A DNA stretch of 64,000 bases from Marinobacterium lutimaris (GTDB lineage Bacteria; Pseudomonadota; Gammaproteobacteria; Pseudomonadales; Balneatricaceae), in contig NZ_FNVQ01000001.1 in assembly GCF_900108065.1 (NCBI RefSeq), positions 1,240,001-1,304,000 on the forward strand, written 5' to 3'. The notes beneath the pieces were generated by a model. That model saw nothing but the letters and a program-made list of their open reading frames with translations. It was not told the origin of the DNA and did not search any database. Every line of letters begins with the position of its first letter. Position 1 is the first letter of the stretch. Shown piece by piece: positions 1-7,792 of the stretch. The translations under genes were made by a program, and so were the position numbers.

Positions 1-159
1 CGCCCGCAGCTGCTCAGGAGACTCATAGTTACGTGCAAACAGGATCAGACCACCGACTTCCGGCTGACGCAGCAGCTCTGCCTCATCGACCTCCAGTGAC
101 AGACCGCGAAGGTCGAGCATCAGTGGGCCAATCTGTGGTGTCGAATTCACAAGCGTCAT
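1..159 (-). CDS. nagZ: beta-N-acetylhexosaminidase NagZ (5' part only)
   Basis: Cytosolic glycoside hydrolase (family 3) of peptidoglycan recycling, which removes N-acetylglucosamine from anhydro-muropeptides. Only the first 53 residues lie in the window; the gene runs off the left edge. The N-terminus contains GPLMLDLRG followed by VGGLILFARNY, which is the typical start of NagZ proteins. The ATG at 159 follows an AGGAAAG ribosome binding site that overlaps the stop of the upstream gene (TGA at 167-169), so the two genes look co-transcribed and translationally linked. The catalytic part is outside the window, so identification rests on the N-terminal motif and on the neighbouring psrA-like gene, an order also known from Pseudomonas. 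Confidence 0.88.
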   Translation of the reverse strand, partial: MTLVNSTPQIGPLMLDLRGLSLEVDEAELLRQPEVGGLILFARNYESPEQLRA

Positions 160-166
160 GCTTTCC

Positions 167-646
167 TCATTCATAGATATCGACCGGCGTACCGGCGCTG
201 ACACGGGAGAATAGATCCAGGAGATCTTCATTGCGCATGCGGATACAACCATGGGAAAGCGGCACTCCCATAGGCTCGGTATCCGGCGTGCCATGGATAT
301 AGATATAGCGGCGCTGGGAGTCGCAGCTGCCGAGGCGATTTTTGCCTGGTTCGCGGCCGCAGAGCCAGAGAATACGGGTCAGTATCCAGTCGCGCCGGGG
401 GTGACTGGCGGCAAGTTCCGGGGAGTAGATTTCACCGGTAGGCCGGCGACCGACAAAGACTGCGTTGATCGGCTGATCGCCGCCGATGCAGGCGCGGATA
501 TAATGGGCGCCCCTGGGTGTGCAGCCGCTACCGTTGGCCTCTCCGGCCCCATTCAGCGCGGTTGAGACCGACCAACTGCCCAGCTCGGTGCCACCATCGG
601 TCAAACGCAGCTGCTGTTCGGCCAGTGACACCTCAATGCGATACAT
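167..646 (-). CDS. YkuD-domain protein without signal peptide, probable cytosolic L,D-carboxypeptidase
   Basis: A 159-residue protein made almost entirely of one YkuD (L,D-transpeptidase) catalytic domain. The catalytic signature is complete: His118 in IHGT, then SHGCIRMRN at 131-139 with the nucleophile Cys134. The domain begins at the first residues, and there is no signal peptide, lipobox or membrane segment. Exported L,D-transpeptidases need one, so the protein probably stays in the cytosol. Short cytosolic YkuD proteins of the ElsL/LdcV type (Acinetobacter, Vibrio) act as L,D-carboxypeptidases that trim tetrapeptides during murein recycling. The adjacent nagZ, one step away in the same pathway and overlapping at its ribosome binding site, supports that role here. 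The start at 646 has a GGGGGAA binding site. A classic transpeptidase function cannot be excluded. Confidence 0.85.
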   Translation of the reverse strand: MYRIEVSLAEQQLRLTDGGTELGSWSVSTALNGAGEANGSGCTPRGAHYIRACIGGDQPINAVFVGRRPTGEIYSPELAASHPRRDWILTRILWLCGREPGKNRLGSCDSQRRYIYIHGTPDTEPMGVPLSHGCIRMRNEDLLDLFSRVSAGTPVDIYE

Positions 647-668
647 ACTTCCCCCAGATTGCGAAACT

Positions 669-750
669 CAGGCAAAAACTTAATCAAGAAGCTTACATTG
701 AGAAAATGACATCAAGAAACTTATACCAAGAACCGGCATCAAGAAGCTGA
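669..750. repeat. degenerate 14-nt tandem repeats, unit like ATCAAGAAGCTTAC
   Basis: Between the psrA-like stop (760) and the YkuD gene start (646), copies with a period of 13-14 nt begin at 683, 697, 711, 725 and 738. A weaker one lies at 669. The copies at 683, 711 and 738 share ATCAAGAA followed by RCT. On the transcribed minus strand the unit reads as repeated TTCTTGAT. The array occupies most of the 113-bp gap and could be a cluster of regulator sites or a remnant of slippage. No function is assigned. Confidence 0.6.
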
Positions 751-759
751 ACCGGGCAG

Positions 760-1434
760 TCAGACCCGGCAGAGCCAGTTTTTCTCGGAGCGCGCATGAA
801 AGCCTGCGGTGAGCACAGGCACCATTCGATGCAGGGTTCTTTCGATATCAACACGCCCGTCAGAGTTCCGCGCATTGATCAGATTAAGAGTGCCATAGTT
901 CGACAGGGTAAAAATCAGCGCACCGAGCAGAAAATGCAGGCGCCAGAAGAACTCATCGGATTCCATCGGTGCAGCATCCCTGCGCACCAGGGTGATCATC
1001 GGGTCAATACGACCGCCATAGTGCCGCATGAGGAAGTTGCGCAGCTCTTCCTGGTCCGGTGCGTAGGCGAGATCCAGCAGATGCATGAACAGAGACAGCG
1101 AGTGTTCGCGATCCTCCCGCGCCTCCAGCAACGCCACCATCAGAACCTCGATCAGTTCCTCCACACCGATATAGTCGGTGCCGGCGGCACGGCGCTCGGC
1201 GAGCAGATGCTCGAGACGGGCGCACAGCGGGTCGAGAAAACGGGTCGCCACCGCTTCAATCAAACCGTGCTTGGAGCCGTAGTGGTAATTCACCGCCGCC
1301 AGATTCACATCCGCCGCAGCGGTGATCTGGCGCATGGTGGTCTCCGCAAATCCCCGCTCCGCGAACAACTGCTCCGCGGCGAGGATAATACGTGTTGCGG
1401 TATTAGCGTCCTTTAACTGCCCTTTCACATCCAC
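760..1434 (-). CDS. psrA: TetR-family regulator, PsrA-like
   Basis: A 224-residue TetR-type repressor. The N-terminal helix-turn-helix domain spans about residues 12-60 and contains AAEQLFAERGFAETTMRQI and VNLAAVNYHYGSK, nearly the same as the DNA-binding domain of Pseudomonas PsrA. The C-terminal ligand domain is also similar (LFWR-like EFFWRLHFLLGA near residue 165). PsrA senses long-chain fatty acids and controls beta-oxidation genes and, in Pseudomonas, rpoS. Its place next to nagZ matches the Pseudomonas order, although lexA is not seen beside it here. It is followed on the same strand by the repeat array and the YkuD gene. The binding target and ligand are inferred only from the family. 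Confidence 0.82.
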   Translation of the reverse strand: MDVKGQLKDANTATRIILAAEQLFAERGFAETTMRQITAAADVNLAAVNYHYGSKHGLIEAVATRFLDPLCARLEHLLAERRAAGTDYIGVEELIEVLMVALLEAREDREHSLSLFMHLLDLAYAPDQEELRNFLMRHYGGRIDPMITLVRRDAAPMESDEFFWRLHFLLGALIFTLSNYGTLNLINARNSDGRVDIERTLHRMVPVLTAGFHARSEKNWLCRV

Positions 1435-1470
1435 TCTCTCACTTGTTCCATTTGTTCGAGCTCCATCCCC

Positions 1471-2541
1471 TTATCGCGACCAGAAGCGGCTGGCATAAAG
1501 TTTCTGCACAAGACGATCCGCCAGGCGGTCGGCGGTTTGCACAGAAAAGTTACTCAGACGCTCCTGCAATCCCTTCTTTAGCTCGTAGCTGACACGATAG
1601 ACATCGGCGTTTTCACAGGCGTCAAACAGATAATCGTCACTGGTGCTGATACCATCAACCAGGCCCAGCGCCAGCGCACGCTTGCCGAACCAGACTTCAC
1701 CGGTGGCGATCTTCTCAAGGTCCAGATCGGGACGATATTCAGCCACGAACTCCTTGAAGAGGCCGTGAGTGTCTTCAAGCTCCTCGATAAATTTTTTGCG
1801 CCCGTGCTCGGTATTTTCGCCAAACAGAGTAACCGTGCGCTTGTACTCGCCAGCGGTGAATACTTCGTAATCCACGTCATGCTTCTGAAGCAGGCGATGG
1901 AAGTTCGGCATTTGAGCGACGACGCCGATCGACCCAACCAGCGCAAAGGGCGCGGTCAGCAGTTTATCGGCGATACAGGCCATCATATAGCCACCGCTGG
2001 CGGCTACCTTGTCGACACAGATCGTCAATGGAATTTCACGGCGACGGATACGCTCAAGCTGTGACGCTGCCAGGCCGTAACCATGTACCAGGCCGCCGCC
2101 ACTCTCCAGACGGAGCACGATCTCGTCTTCCTTGCGCGCCATCATCAACACGGCGTTAATCTCTTCGCGCAACCAGTCGACCTGGGACGCATGCAGATCG
2201 CCGTCAAAATCGAGCACATAGATGCGCTTACGTTCCGGCTCAGGCTCGATACCTTTCTTCGCCGCTTTTTTACGCTCTTTCGCGTCCTGCTTGTCACGTT
2301 TTTTCTGCTCTTTATGCAGCTGTTTTAAACGCGACTCGTCCAGAATTTCGTCTTCAATCTCCTGCTGCATCTCTTCGAAGTGGCTATTGATATGCTTAAC
2401 TTCAATATGACCGTCGCGCGCCTCACGGCGTCGAGAAACAGCCGCACCTACCCCGGCAACTACCAGCAGAATGCCGATAATCAGGGTTAGAGTCTTGGCG
2501 AGAAAGAGTCCGTATTCGGCGAGAAATTCCGTCACATGCAT
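1471..2541 (-). CDS. sohB: signal peptide peptidase-like inner-membrane protease SohB
   Basis: Peptidase family S49 membrane protease of 356 residues, close to the usual length (about 350). One N-terminal membrane helix lies at about 12-34, followed by a strongly charged linker (about 60-105, Lys/Glu rich) and the protease domain. The Ser-Lys dyad is visible as Ser182 in VAASGGYMMA and Lys234 in GEYKRT. The frame extends upstream to 2649, but the start at 2541 is preferred because the upstream part does not look coding. CAGGAG directly abuts this ATG, so the in-frame GTG at 2535, with 6-nt spacing, is an equally good start. It is divergent from the SCP2 gene. Confidence 0.92.
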   Translation of the reverse strand: MHVTEFLAEYGLFLAKTLTLIIGILLVVAGVGAAVSRRREARDGHIEVKHINSHFEEMQQEIEDEILDESRLKQLHKEQKKRDKQDAKERKKAAKKGIEPEPERKRIYVLDFDGDLHASQVDWLREEINAVLMMARKEDEIVLRLESGGGLVHGYGLAASQLERIRRREIPLTICVDKVAASGGYMMACIADKLLTAPFALVGSIGVVAQMPNFHRLLQKHDVDYEVFTAGEYKRTVTLFGENTEHGRKKFIEELEDTHGLFKEFVAEYRPDLDLEKIATGEVWFGKRALALGLVDGISTSDDYLFDACENADVYRVSYELKKGLQERLSNFSVQTADRLADRLVQKLYASRFWSR

Positions 2542-2635
2542 CTCCTGTTGCGATCCCGGGACGTTAGCGCTGCGGGGCCGCGTACTGTAACATATCGCCG
2601 GATTAAAACACGCTTTTTGCAGGAAGCCACTACCC

Positions 2636-2962
2636 ATGAGCGCGCCCATTACCGTCGATCAGATCATCCGCAAACTCCCCTCCCGGTTCAATGCCGAGCA
2701 GGCTGGCTCGCTCGAAGCGGTGTTTCAGTTTCAACTCACCGACGCTCAGCCGTTTTTCATTACTATTGCGGATGGCACCTGCGATGGACAGGCAGGGGAA
2801 CACGAGGATCCAAACATCACCCTGCACCTGGATGAAGCGACTCTGATCAGGGTGGTTACCGGTGAACAGGACGGTATGAGCGCCTTTATGAAGGGACAGC
2901 TGCGTGCCGAAGGCAACGTGATGCTGGCCACGCGCCTCGGCAAGCTGTTTAGCGGTGCTTAA
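2636..2962 (+). CDS. SCP2 sterol-binding-domain protein
   Basis: A 108-residue protein consisting of a single SCP2 (sterol carrier protein 2) fold. Visible features are the conserved FQFQLTD strand, the DPNITLHLDEATLIRVVTGE segment and the GQLRAEGNVMLATRLGKLF helix that closes the lipid tunnel in this family. Such stand-alone bacterial SCP2 proteins are thought to bind lipids or CoA esters in the cytosol; the ligand is unknown. It is divergent from sohB. Its stop codon overlaps that of the convergent nudC: both share the TTAA at 2959-2962. Confidence 0.85.
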   Translation: MSAPITVDQIIRKLPSRFNAEQAGSLEAVFQFQLTDAQPFFITIADGTCDGQAGEHEDPNITLHLDEATLIRVVTGEQDGMSAFMKGQLRAEGNVMLATRLGKLFSGA

Positions 2963-3693
2963 TCCTGACGCTGCAGAAAACCTTCGATCAGCTGGCGTGA
3001 GATCGTGAACTCCGGTGGCAGTTGCGGCAGATTATCCACGCTGAACCAGCCGGCCAGATCGATCTCCTCGCCATCCGGCGTAATCTCACCACCGGCATAG
3101 TCGGCATAGAACCCCAACATCAGTGAATGCGGGAACGGCCAGGCCTGGCTGTGCGCATAACGGATGTTGCTGACCTCGACCCCCACCTCTTCCATGATTT
3201 CACGGGCAACGGCAGCCTCCGCCGTCTCACCCGCCTCGATAAAGCCGGCCAGAGTGCTGTAACGTCCGTCCGGGAAGCGCGTGTTATGCGCCAGCAGACA
3301 CTGATCACCTCGGGTGACCAACACGATGATGCAGGGCGAGATACGCGGGTACACCACCAACTCACAGCTGGGACAACGTTTCGCCAATTCGCCACGGACA
3401 CTCGCGGATACGGTACCGCAGCGACCGCAAAAGCGATGCTGATCGTGCCAGACAGCGATCTGGGTTGCCCGGGCCAGGCGTGAGAAGTGGGATTCTTCAG
3501 CCATCGACAGCTCGGCACGCAGATCCAGCGGCACGAAGCCTTCAGGCGGCGCTTTACTCAGCACCAGTTCCAATTCAGACGCTACCGGGTAGCGCTCCTC
3601 TATCTGCTCTGTCGCCACCGCAGGCTCCGGCGTAAACAGCGGACCGCCGTCATAAACATACAAGCGCCCCTGGTGACCAAGCACATATTCCAC
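2959..3693 (-). CDS. nudC: NAD(H)/NAD-capped RNA pyrophosphatase NudC
   Basis: Nudix hydrolase of 244 residues that splits NAD(H) to NMN and AMP and removes NAD caps from RNA. Order: a variable N-terminal domain, a zinc ribbon with Cys89, Cys92, Cys107 and Cys110, then the Nudix box from Gly150 to Glu173 (GFIEAGET, REIMEEVG). The NudC family signature follows at 182-190 as SQAWPFPHS, with Ala in place of the usual Pro. The start at 3693 is preceded by TAAGGAGTAAGAAGTGG, a clear ribosome binding site. It is convergent with the SCP2 gene and ends in the same TTAA. Confidence 0.95.
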   Translation of the reverse strand: MEYVLGHQGRLYVYDGGPLFTPEPAVATEQIEERYPVASELELVLSKAPPEGFVPLDLRAELSMAEESHFSRLARATQIAVWHDQHRFCGRCGTVSASVRGELAKRCPSCELVVYPRISPCIIVLVTRGDQCLLAHNTRFPDGRYSTLAGFIEAGETAEAAVAREIMEEVGVEVSNIRYAHSQAWPFPHSLMLGFYADYAGGEITPDGEEIDLAGWFSVDNLPQLPPEFTISRQLIEGFLQRQD

Positions 3694-3963
3694 TTCTTAC
3701 TCCTTAAATCTATACCTCTTCCGAGCCAGCACTGTAGCACAGCTTCCGCCCACTCCCGCCAGCTGGTAGCATTACCGCGCCTTGCTGACAGCGCAACGGC
3801 CGCATACCAGCCAGAAGAACATGCCAGAACCCAACACCATCGGCCATGCTCTGCCTGCCGCGCTGCCAGGACCCGCCAAATATACGAATAAATCAGGGTC
3901 AAACTCTCAAGGAGTAAAAACCCAAGGCGTACGAATGGAACTTTCATAGGAACCTTTTCTCCG

Positions 3964-5472
3964 ATGAGCCAATCGCTGACTCAGGCGCTGACGCGCAACT
4001 TCCTCGGCAATTCACCAGTCTGGTACAAACAGGCCGTGGTCGGATTCCTGATCCTGAACCCTATTATCCTTTTTCTGGCAGGTCCGGCCGTTACCGGATG
4101 GCTGCTTATTTTCGAATTCATTTTCACCCTGGCCCTGGCACTGAAGTGCTACCCCCTGCAACCCGGGGGCCTGCTGGCTATCGAAGCAGTGGTCATTGGC
4201 CTGGCCTCGCCGGAAGCGGTCTACCACGAGGTAGCGGGCAACCTGGAAGTGATCCTGCTACTGATGTTCATGGTGGCAGGTATCTACTTCATGAAGAGCA
4301 TGCTGCTCTGGGTGTTCACACGGATCCTCCTGAAGGTTCACTCCAAATCGACGCTCGCACTTCTGTTTTCCATTTCTGCAGCCTTTCTCTCCGCATTCCT
4401 CGATGCTCTGACCGTCACTGCCGTGCTGATCAGCGTAGGTGTGGGTTTTTACGCGGTTTATCACCAGGTAGCTTCCGGAAAACAGATGGGTCAGGGAGGA
4501 CACGATCACTCCAATGACCAGCACATTCTCGAAGAGAAGCGCCAGGACCTCGAATCCTTCCGCTCGTTCCTGCGCAGTCTGCTGATGCATGGCGCGGTCG
4601 GCACAGCCCTGGGCGGTGTCTGCACACTGGTGGGCGAGCCCCAGAACCTGCTGATTGCACAGAAGGCCGGATGGGACTTCGTTGAATTCTTCCGACTGAT
4701 GGCGCCGATCACTATGCCGGTGCTGGCCGCAGGCCTGGTGACCTGCCTCCTGCTGGAGAAGACCGGCACCTTCGGCTACGGCGGCAAGCTGCCCGCGTCG
4801 GTGCGCGCGATCCTCACCGAGTACGCGCTGGAGCAGGATAAGAAACGCACCGAACGCGACCTGGTAATCCTTATCGTGCAGATGCTGGTAGCGGTCTTCC
4901 TGGTGCTGGCGCTGGCGTTTCACCTGGCAGAGGTTGGCCTGATCGGCCTGACCGTGATCATTCTGCTGACCGCGTTCAACGGCATCACCGAAGAGCACCA
5001 GATCGGCAAGGCGTTTGAAGAGGCGCTGCCCTTTACTGCGTTGCTGGTGGTGTTTTTCACCATTGTTTCAGTCATCCACGAGCAGCACCTGTTCCAGCCG
5101 ATCATCCATGCCGTACTGGCCATGGAGGAGTCGCGCCAGCCCGGTGTGTTCTTTATCGCCAACGGCCTGCTGTCAGCAATCAGCGATAACGTTTTCGTAG
5201 CCACCGTGTATATCAACGAGGTGCTGGACGCTTTCAACAAGGGCGAGATCAGCCGCGAGCACTTTGAAAGCCTTGCGATCGCTATCAACACCGGCACCAA
5301 CATCCCCAGCGTAGCGACACCGAACGGTCAGGCAGCCTTTCTGTTCCTGCTGACCTCGGCGCTGGCTCCGTTAATCCGCCTGTCCTACGGCCGCATGGTC
5401 TGGATGGCCCTGCCCTACACTATCGTGATGAGCGTTGTCGCCATGACCATGGTGCTGATCGAGCTACACTGA
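3964..5472 (+). CDS. nhaB: Na+/H+ antiporter NhaB
   Basis: Inner-membrane antiporter of 502 residues that exports Na+ in exchange for protons and supports growth at high sodium and alkaline pH. The sequence tracks NhaB along its length: [15 protein letters not shown] near the start, [18 protein letters not shown] at about 60-77, [29 protein letters not shown], and [21 protein letters not shown] near the end. About a dozen hydrophobic segments are visible. A His-rich stretch ([10 protein letters not shown], about 178-187) lies in the loop where relatives vary. It is a single gene with its own terminator region downstream. The 270-bp region upstream has no gene that I can support. Confidence 0.96.
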   Translation: MSQSLTQALTRNFLGNSPVWYKQAVVGFLILNPIILFLAGPAVTGWLLIFEFIFTLALALKCYPLQPGGLLAIEAVVIGLASPEAVYHEVAGNLEVILLLMFMVAGIYFMKSMLLWVFTRILLKVHSKSTLALLFSISAAFLSAFLDALTVTAVLISVGVGFYAVYHQVASGKQMGQGGHDHSNDQHILEEKRQDLESFRSFLRSLLMHGAVGTALGGVCTLVGEPQNLLIAQKAGWDFVEFFRLMAPITMPVLAAGLVTCLLLEKTGTFGYGGKLPASVRAILTEYALEQDKKRTERDLVILIVQMLVAVFLVLALAFHLAEVGLIGLTVIILLTAFNGITEEHQIGKAFEEALPFTALLVVFFTIVSVIHEQHLFQPIIHAVLAMEESRQPGVFFIANGLLSAISDNVFVATVYINEVLDAFNKGEISREHFESLAIAINTGTNIPSVATPNGQAAFLFLLTSALAPLIRLSYGRMVWMALPYTIVMSVVAMTMVLIELH

Positions 5473-5504
5473 TCCCGGCGTTAATTAATGGGCGGCCATT
5501 AATA

Positions 5505-5536
5505 GGCGAATCTCATCAGCTCTGATGAGATTCGCC
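5505..5536. other. perfect 15-bp inverted repeat after nhaB
   Basis: GGCGAATCTCATCAG (5505-5519) and its exact complement (5522-5536) are separated by only two bases, so RNA would form a 14-bp stem with a four-base loop. No T tract follows on either strand, so it is not a classic terminator. It may stabilise the nhaB 3' end or help termination together with the next hairpin. Confidence 0.6.
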
Positions 5537-5554
5537 CAGCCGACAATCAGGCAC

Positions 5555-5587
5555 AAAAAAAGCGGGCGCTGAATGCCCGCTTTTTTT
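5555..5587. terminator. bidirectional Rho-independent terminator, nhaB / dnaQ
   Basis: Stem AAAAAAAGCGGGC (5555-5567) with GCCCGCTTTTTTT (5575-5587) and a 7-base loop. It has a T tract in both directions and lies between the convergent nhaB and rnhA-dnaQ units. Confidence 0.9.
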
Positions 5588-5604
5588 ATGTCACTCAGCC
5601 AGAC

Positions 5605-6333
5605 TTACCCGGCCTGCTCATTAGAGAGCTGGTTACGCCAGAGACACTGTCCGCCCGCCTTTTTGTCGAGCAGATCGAGGAAAACCTCATGGGCTGCCAG
5701 ATCTTCCCCAGCGGCCTGGGGTACCGGCAGGTCCAGCGCATCAGCCACGCGCCGCAGCTTTTCCGCGCCCCCCTCATCATCGCTATCACCCTGCCCCAGC
5801 TGCAACATGGTCTGACCGCCTGTCAGCGCCAGGTAAACTTCGGCAAGGATCTCAGAGTCAAGCAATGCCCCGTGAAGCTCACGGTGGGAGTTGTCGATCT
5901 CGTAGCGACGGCAAAGCGCATCCAGGTTCACCTTGGAGCCCGGGTGCTTACGACGGGCCAGCTTAACCGAGTCGGTTACCTTGCAGATATCGGCGATGCG
6001 TTCTGAGAAACCGTTGCGCTCCAGCTCCTTATCAAGGAAGCCCACGTCGAACGCCGCGTTATGGATGATCAGCTCGGCACCGCGAACAAACTCCAGGAAC
6101 TCGGCAGCCACATCCGCAAAGGAGGGCTTGTCCGCCAGGAATTCATTGGTGATACCGTGAACGTCCATCGCTTCGGCATCCACTTCCCGATTGGGGCGGA
6201 TGTACTGGTGATAGTGGTTGCCGGTCAGCTTGCGCCGCTCCATCTCGACACATCCGATCTCGATGATGTTATGGCCTTCATCGACCTCAAGACCGGTGGT
6301 CTCGGTATCCAGTACGATCTGACGACTACTCAT
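5605..6333 (-). CDS. dnaQ: DNA polymerase III epsilon subunit (proofreading exonuclease)
   Basis: The 3'-5' exonuclease of the replicative polymerase core, 242 residues as is usual. The DEDDh motifs are complete: Asp9 and Glu11 in LDTETTG, Asp96 in [10 protein letters not shown], and His154 with Asp159 in LHGALLDSE. After the exonuclease domain, Q174-L179 (QTMLQL) fits a beta-clamp binding motif, and the C-terminal tail would bind the alpha subunit. The ATG overlaps the rnhA stop by 4 bp (ATGA), so translation is probably coupled. In Escherichia the two genes are divergent; here they are co-directional, as in pseudomonads. Confidence 0.96.
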   Translation of the reverse strand: MSSRQIVLDTETTGLEVDEGHNIIEIGCVEMERRKLTGNHYHQYIRPNREVDAEAMDVHGITNEFLADKPSFADVAAEFLEFVRGAELIIHNAAFDVGFLDKELERNGFSERIADICKVTDSVKLARRKHPGSKVNLDALCRRYEIDNSHRELHGALLDSEILAEVYLALTGGQTMLQLGQGDSDDEGGAEKLRRVADALDLPVPQAAGEDLAAHEVFLDLLDKKAGGQCLWRNQLSNEQAG

Positions 6334-6770
6334 GCTTTACCAAACTCCTCGACACCTTTGTTTGCCAGCTGATCGGCACGCTCGTTTTCGGGATGGCCGC
6401 TGTGCCCCTTGACCCAATGCCACTCGATCTCATGCCCGGCCACCAGCTTGTCCAGCTCCTGCCAGAGCTCCGCGTTTTTGACCGGCTGACGCGAGGCTGT
6501 TTTCCAGCCCTTGCGCTTCCACCCGGCGATCCACTCGGTGATCCCTTTACGCAGATACTGAGAGTCGGTGGTTAGCTTGACGTGGCAGCGCTGATTCAAC
6601 GCTTTCAGTGCTTCGATGGCGGCCATCATCTCCATCCGGTTATTGGTGGTATTCGGCGCGCCCCCGTAAAGCTCTTTCTCATGGCCGCCGCTGCGCATCA
6701 CTGCTCCCCAGCCACCCGGCCCCGGATTGCCCTTGCAGGCACCGTCGGTAAAGATCTCTACCTGTTTCAA
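6330..6770 (-). CDS. rnhA: ribonuclease HI
   Basis: Endonuclease of 146 residues that cuts the RNA strand of RNA-DNA hybrids (R-loops and Okazaki primers). All catalytic residues are present: Asp9 (FTDGAC), Glu47 (NNRMEMMA), Asp69 (TTDSQY) and Asp133 (ENERADQLA), with the flexible-loop His123 in KGHSGH. The basic protrusion around 82-92 (GWKRKGWK), which binds hybrid substrates in the Escherichia enzyme, is also kept. First gene of the rnhA-dnaQ pair. Confidence 0.97.
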   Translation of the reverse strand: MKQVEIFTDGACKGNPGPGGWGAVMRSGGHEKELYGGAPNTTNNRMEMMAAIEALKALNQRCHVKLTTDSQYLRKGITEWIAGWKRKGWKTASRQPVKNAELWQELDKLVAGHEIEWHWVKGHSGHPENERADQLANKGVEEFGKA

Positions 6771-6827
6771 CTCTCGTGTATCCTTGCGATTCGAAAAAAT
6801 AATGCAACCTGGGTTGCGATACAGATG

Positions 6828-7610
6828 TTACTCGTCGGCGTTATCACGCCTGGAATGGCCCCGCGCCGAAGGTTTGGCCTCGATAACCGGCAGACTGATC
6901 AGTTTGCGCCGCCAGGGCCTGCGCAGCGGTGTTATACCCGGCACATCCTTACGCGCCACCACCACCATCGCCGCACCGGAGCGGGCCGGCGCACGTTGCA
7001 TCAGCCCCCTGAGCCAGCGACAGCGATTGCGCCTGTGACTACTCTCAAACGGCGGCGCATACAGTGCAGATACCGCTTTGACTTCGGTAAGTTCCAACAG
7101 GCTGAGCCAATCCTGTAGTCGGCCATGACGGATAAAATGAGCCAGCCAGGGCACCTGACGCCTGCGCTTGAGAAACCGAAAGGCTCCCCAGAGGCTGGCG
7201 GGGTTAAACCCGACTATGACCAGATGGCCACCGGGTCTTAATACCCGGGAAGCCTCACGTAAGGTCTGGTGTGGGTTTTCGGCAAAATCCAGAGCATGAT
7301 GCAGCAACACCACATCCATCGACTCACCATCGACCGGAAGCTCATCACTGCGCGCCACAATTGCCCGCTTATCCATACCCAGCTCAAGCGTCGGGCCCAG
7401 CAGAACCCTGTGCGGTACCGGGCTCGCCGCGAACATCGGCAGACGGTTGTCCACCCCCACCTGCAACAGATGGTAGCCAAACAGCGTGGGCAGCACCTGC
7501 TCCAGCAGTTTGCGTTCGGCCTCGATCAGCTCCTGCCCCAAAGGAGAATCAAACCACTCCTTGAGGGCGGGTATCAGTTCATCGACCTGCGGTGGCTGTT
7601 CAAATGTCAT
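6828..7610 (-). CDS. yafS: class I SAM-dependent methyltransferase, YafS-like
   Basis: A 260-residue methyltransferase of the Methyltransf_11 type. The acidic end of strand 2, the motif-II region (DVVLLHHALDFAENPHQTLRE) and the post-motif segment PGGHLVIVGFNPASLWG are visible. The C-terminal third (RLQDWLSLLELTEV, then a basic RRNRCRWLRG stretch) is characteristic of the YafS group. The position between gloB and rnhA is the same as yafS in Escherichia. The substrate is unknown. The start at 7610 (MTFEQPP) is chosen because the extra N-terminal residues of the longer frame are not conserved. The binding site is weak (CAAGAG). It is divergent from gloB. Confidence 0.85.
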   Translation of the reverse strand: MTFEQPPQVDELIPALKEWFDSPLGQELIEAERKLLEQVLPTLFGYHLLQVGVDNRLPMFAASPVPHRVLLGPTLELGMDKRAIVARSDELPVDGESMDVVLLHHALDFAENPHQTLREASRVLRPGGHLVIVGFNPASLWGAFRFLKRRRQVPWLAHFIRHGRLQDWLSLLELTEVKAVSALYAPPFESSHRRNRCRWLRGLMQRAPARSGAAMVVVARKDVPGITPLRRPWRRKLISLPVIEAKPSARGHSRRDNADE

Positions 7611-7718
7611 AGACTCTTGATTTTTTATGCAACACAAGCCGTGGTATCCCGGGATTAAAACGCTTTGCCCCGGGCGCTATTGATTCTTGCCCGGTATTAT
7701 AAAGTACCCTGTAGCCAG

Positions 7719-7739
7719 ACTGCACCCGGCTGGTGCAGT
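7719..7739. promoter_or_regulatory. perfect 8-bp hairpin upstream of gloB
   Basis: ACTGCACC (7719-7726) and GGTGCAGT (7732-7739) flank a 5-base loop, followed at once by the palindrome AGTGCACT (7737-7744). It lies 50 bp before the gloB start in the divergent gloB/yafS region. It could be an operator or a leader hairpin; no regulator is known. Confidence 0.4.
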
Positions 7740-7792
7740 GCACTAACCTATAAGCACTCCAATACGAGCACAATAAAGGAAGAGGCCTGTCT

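Noticed and set aside
3694-3963. Possible short gene in the 270-bp gap before nhaB
   Set aside because: Frames here either continue antisense from nudC or lack a ribosome binding site and any recognisable protein feature.
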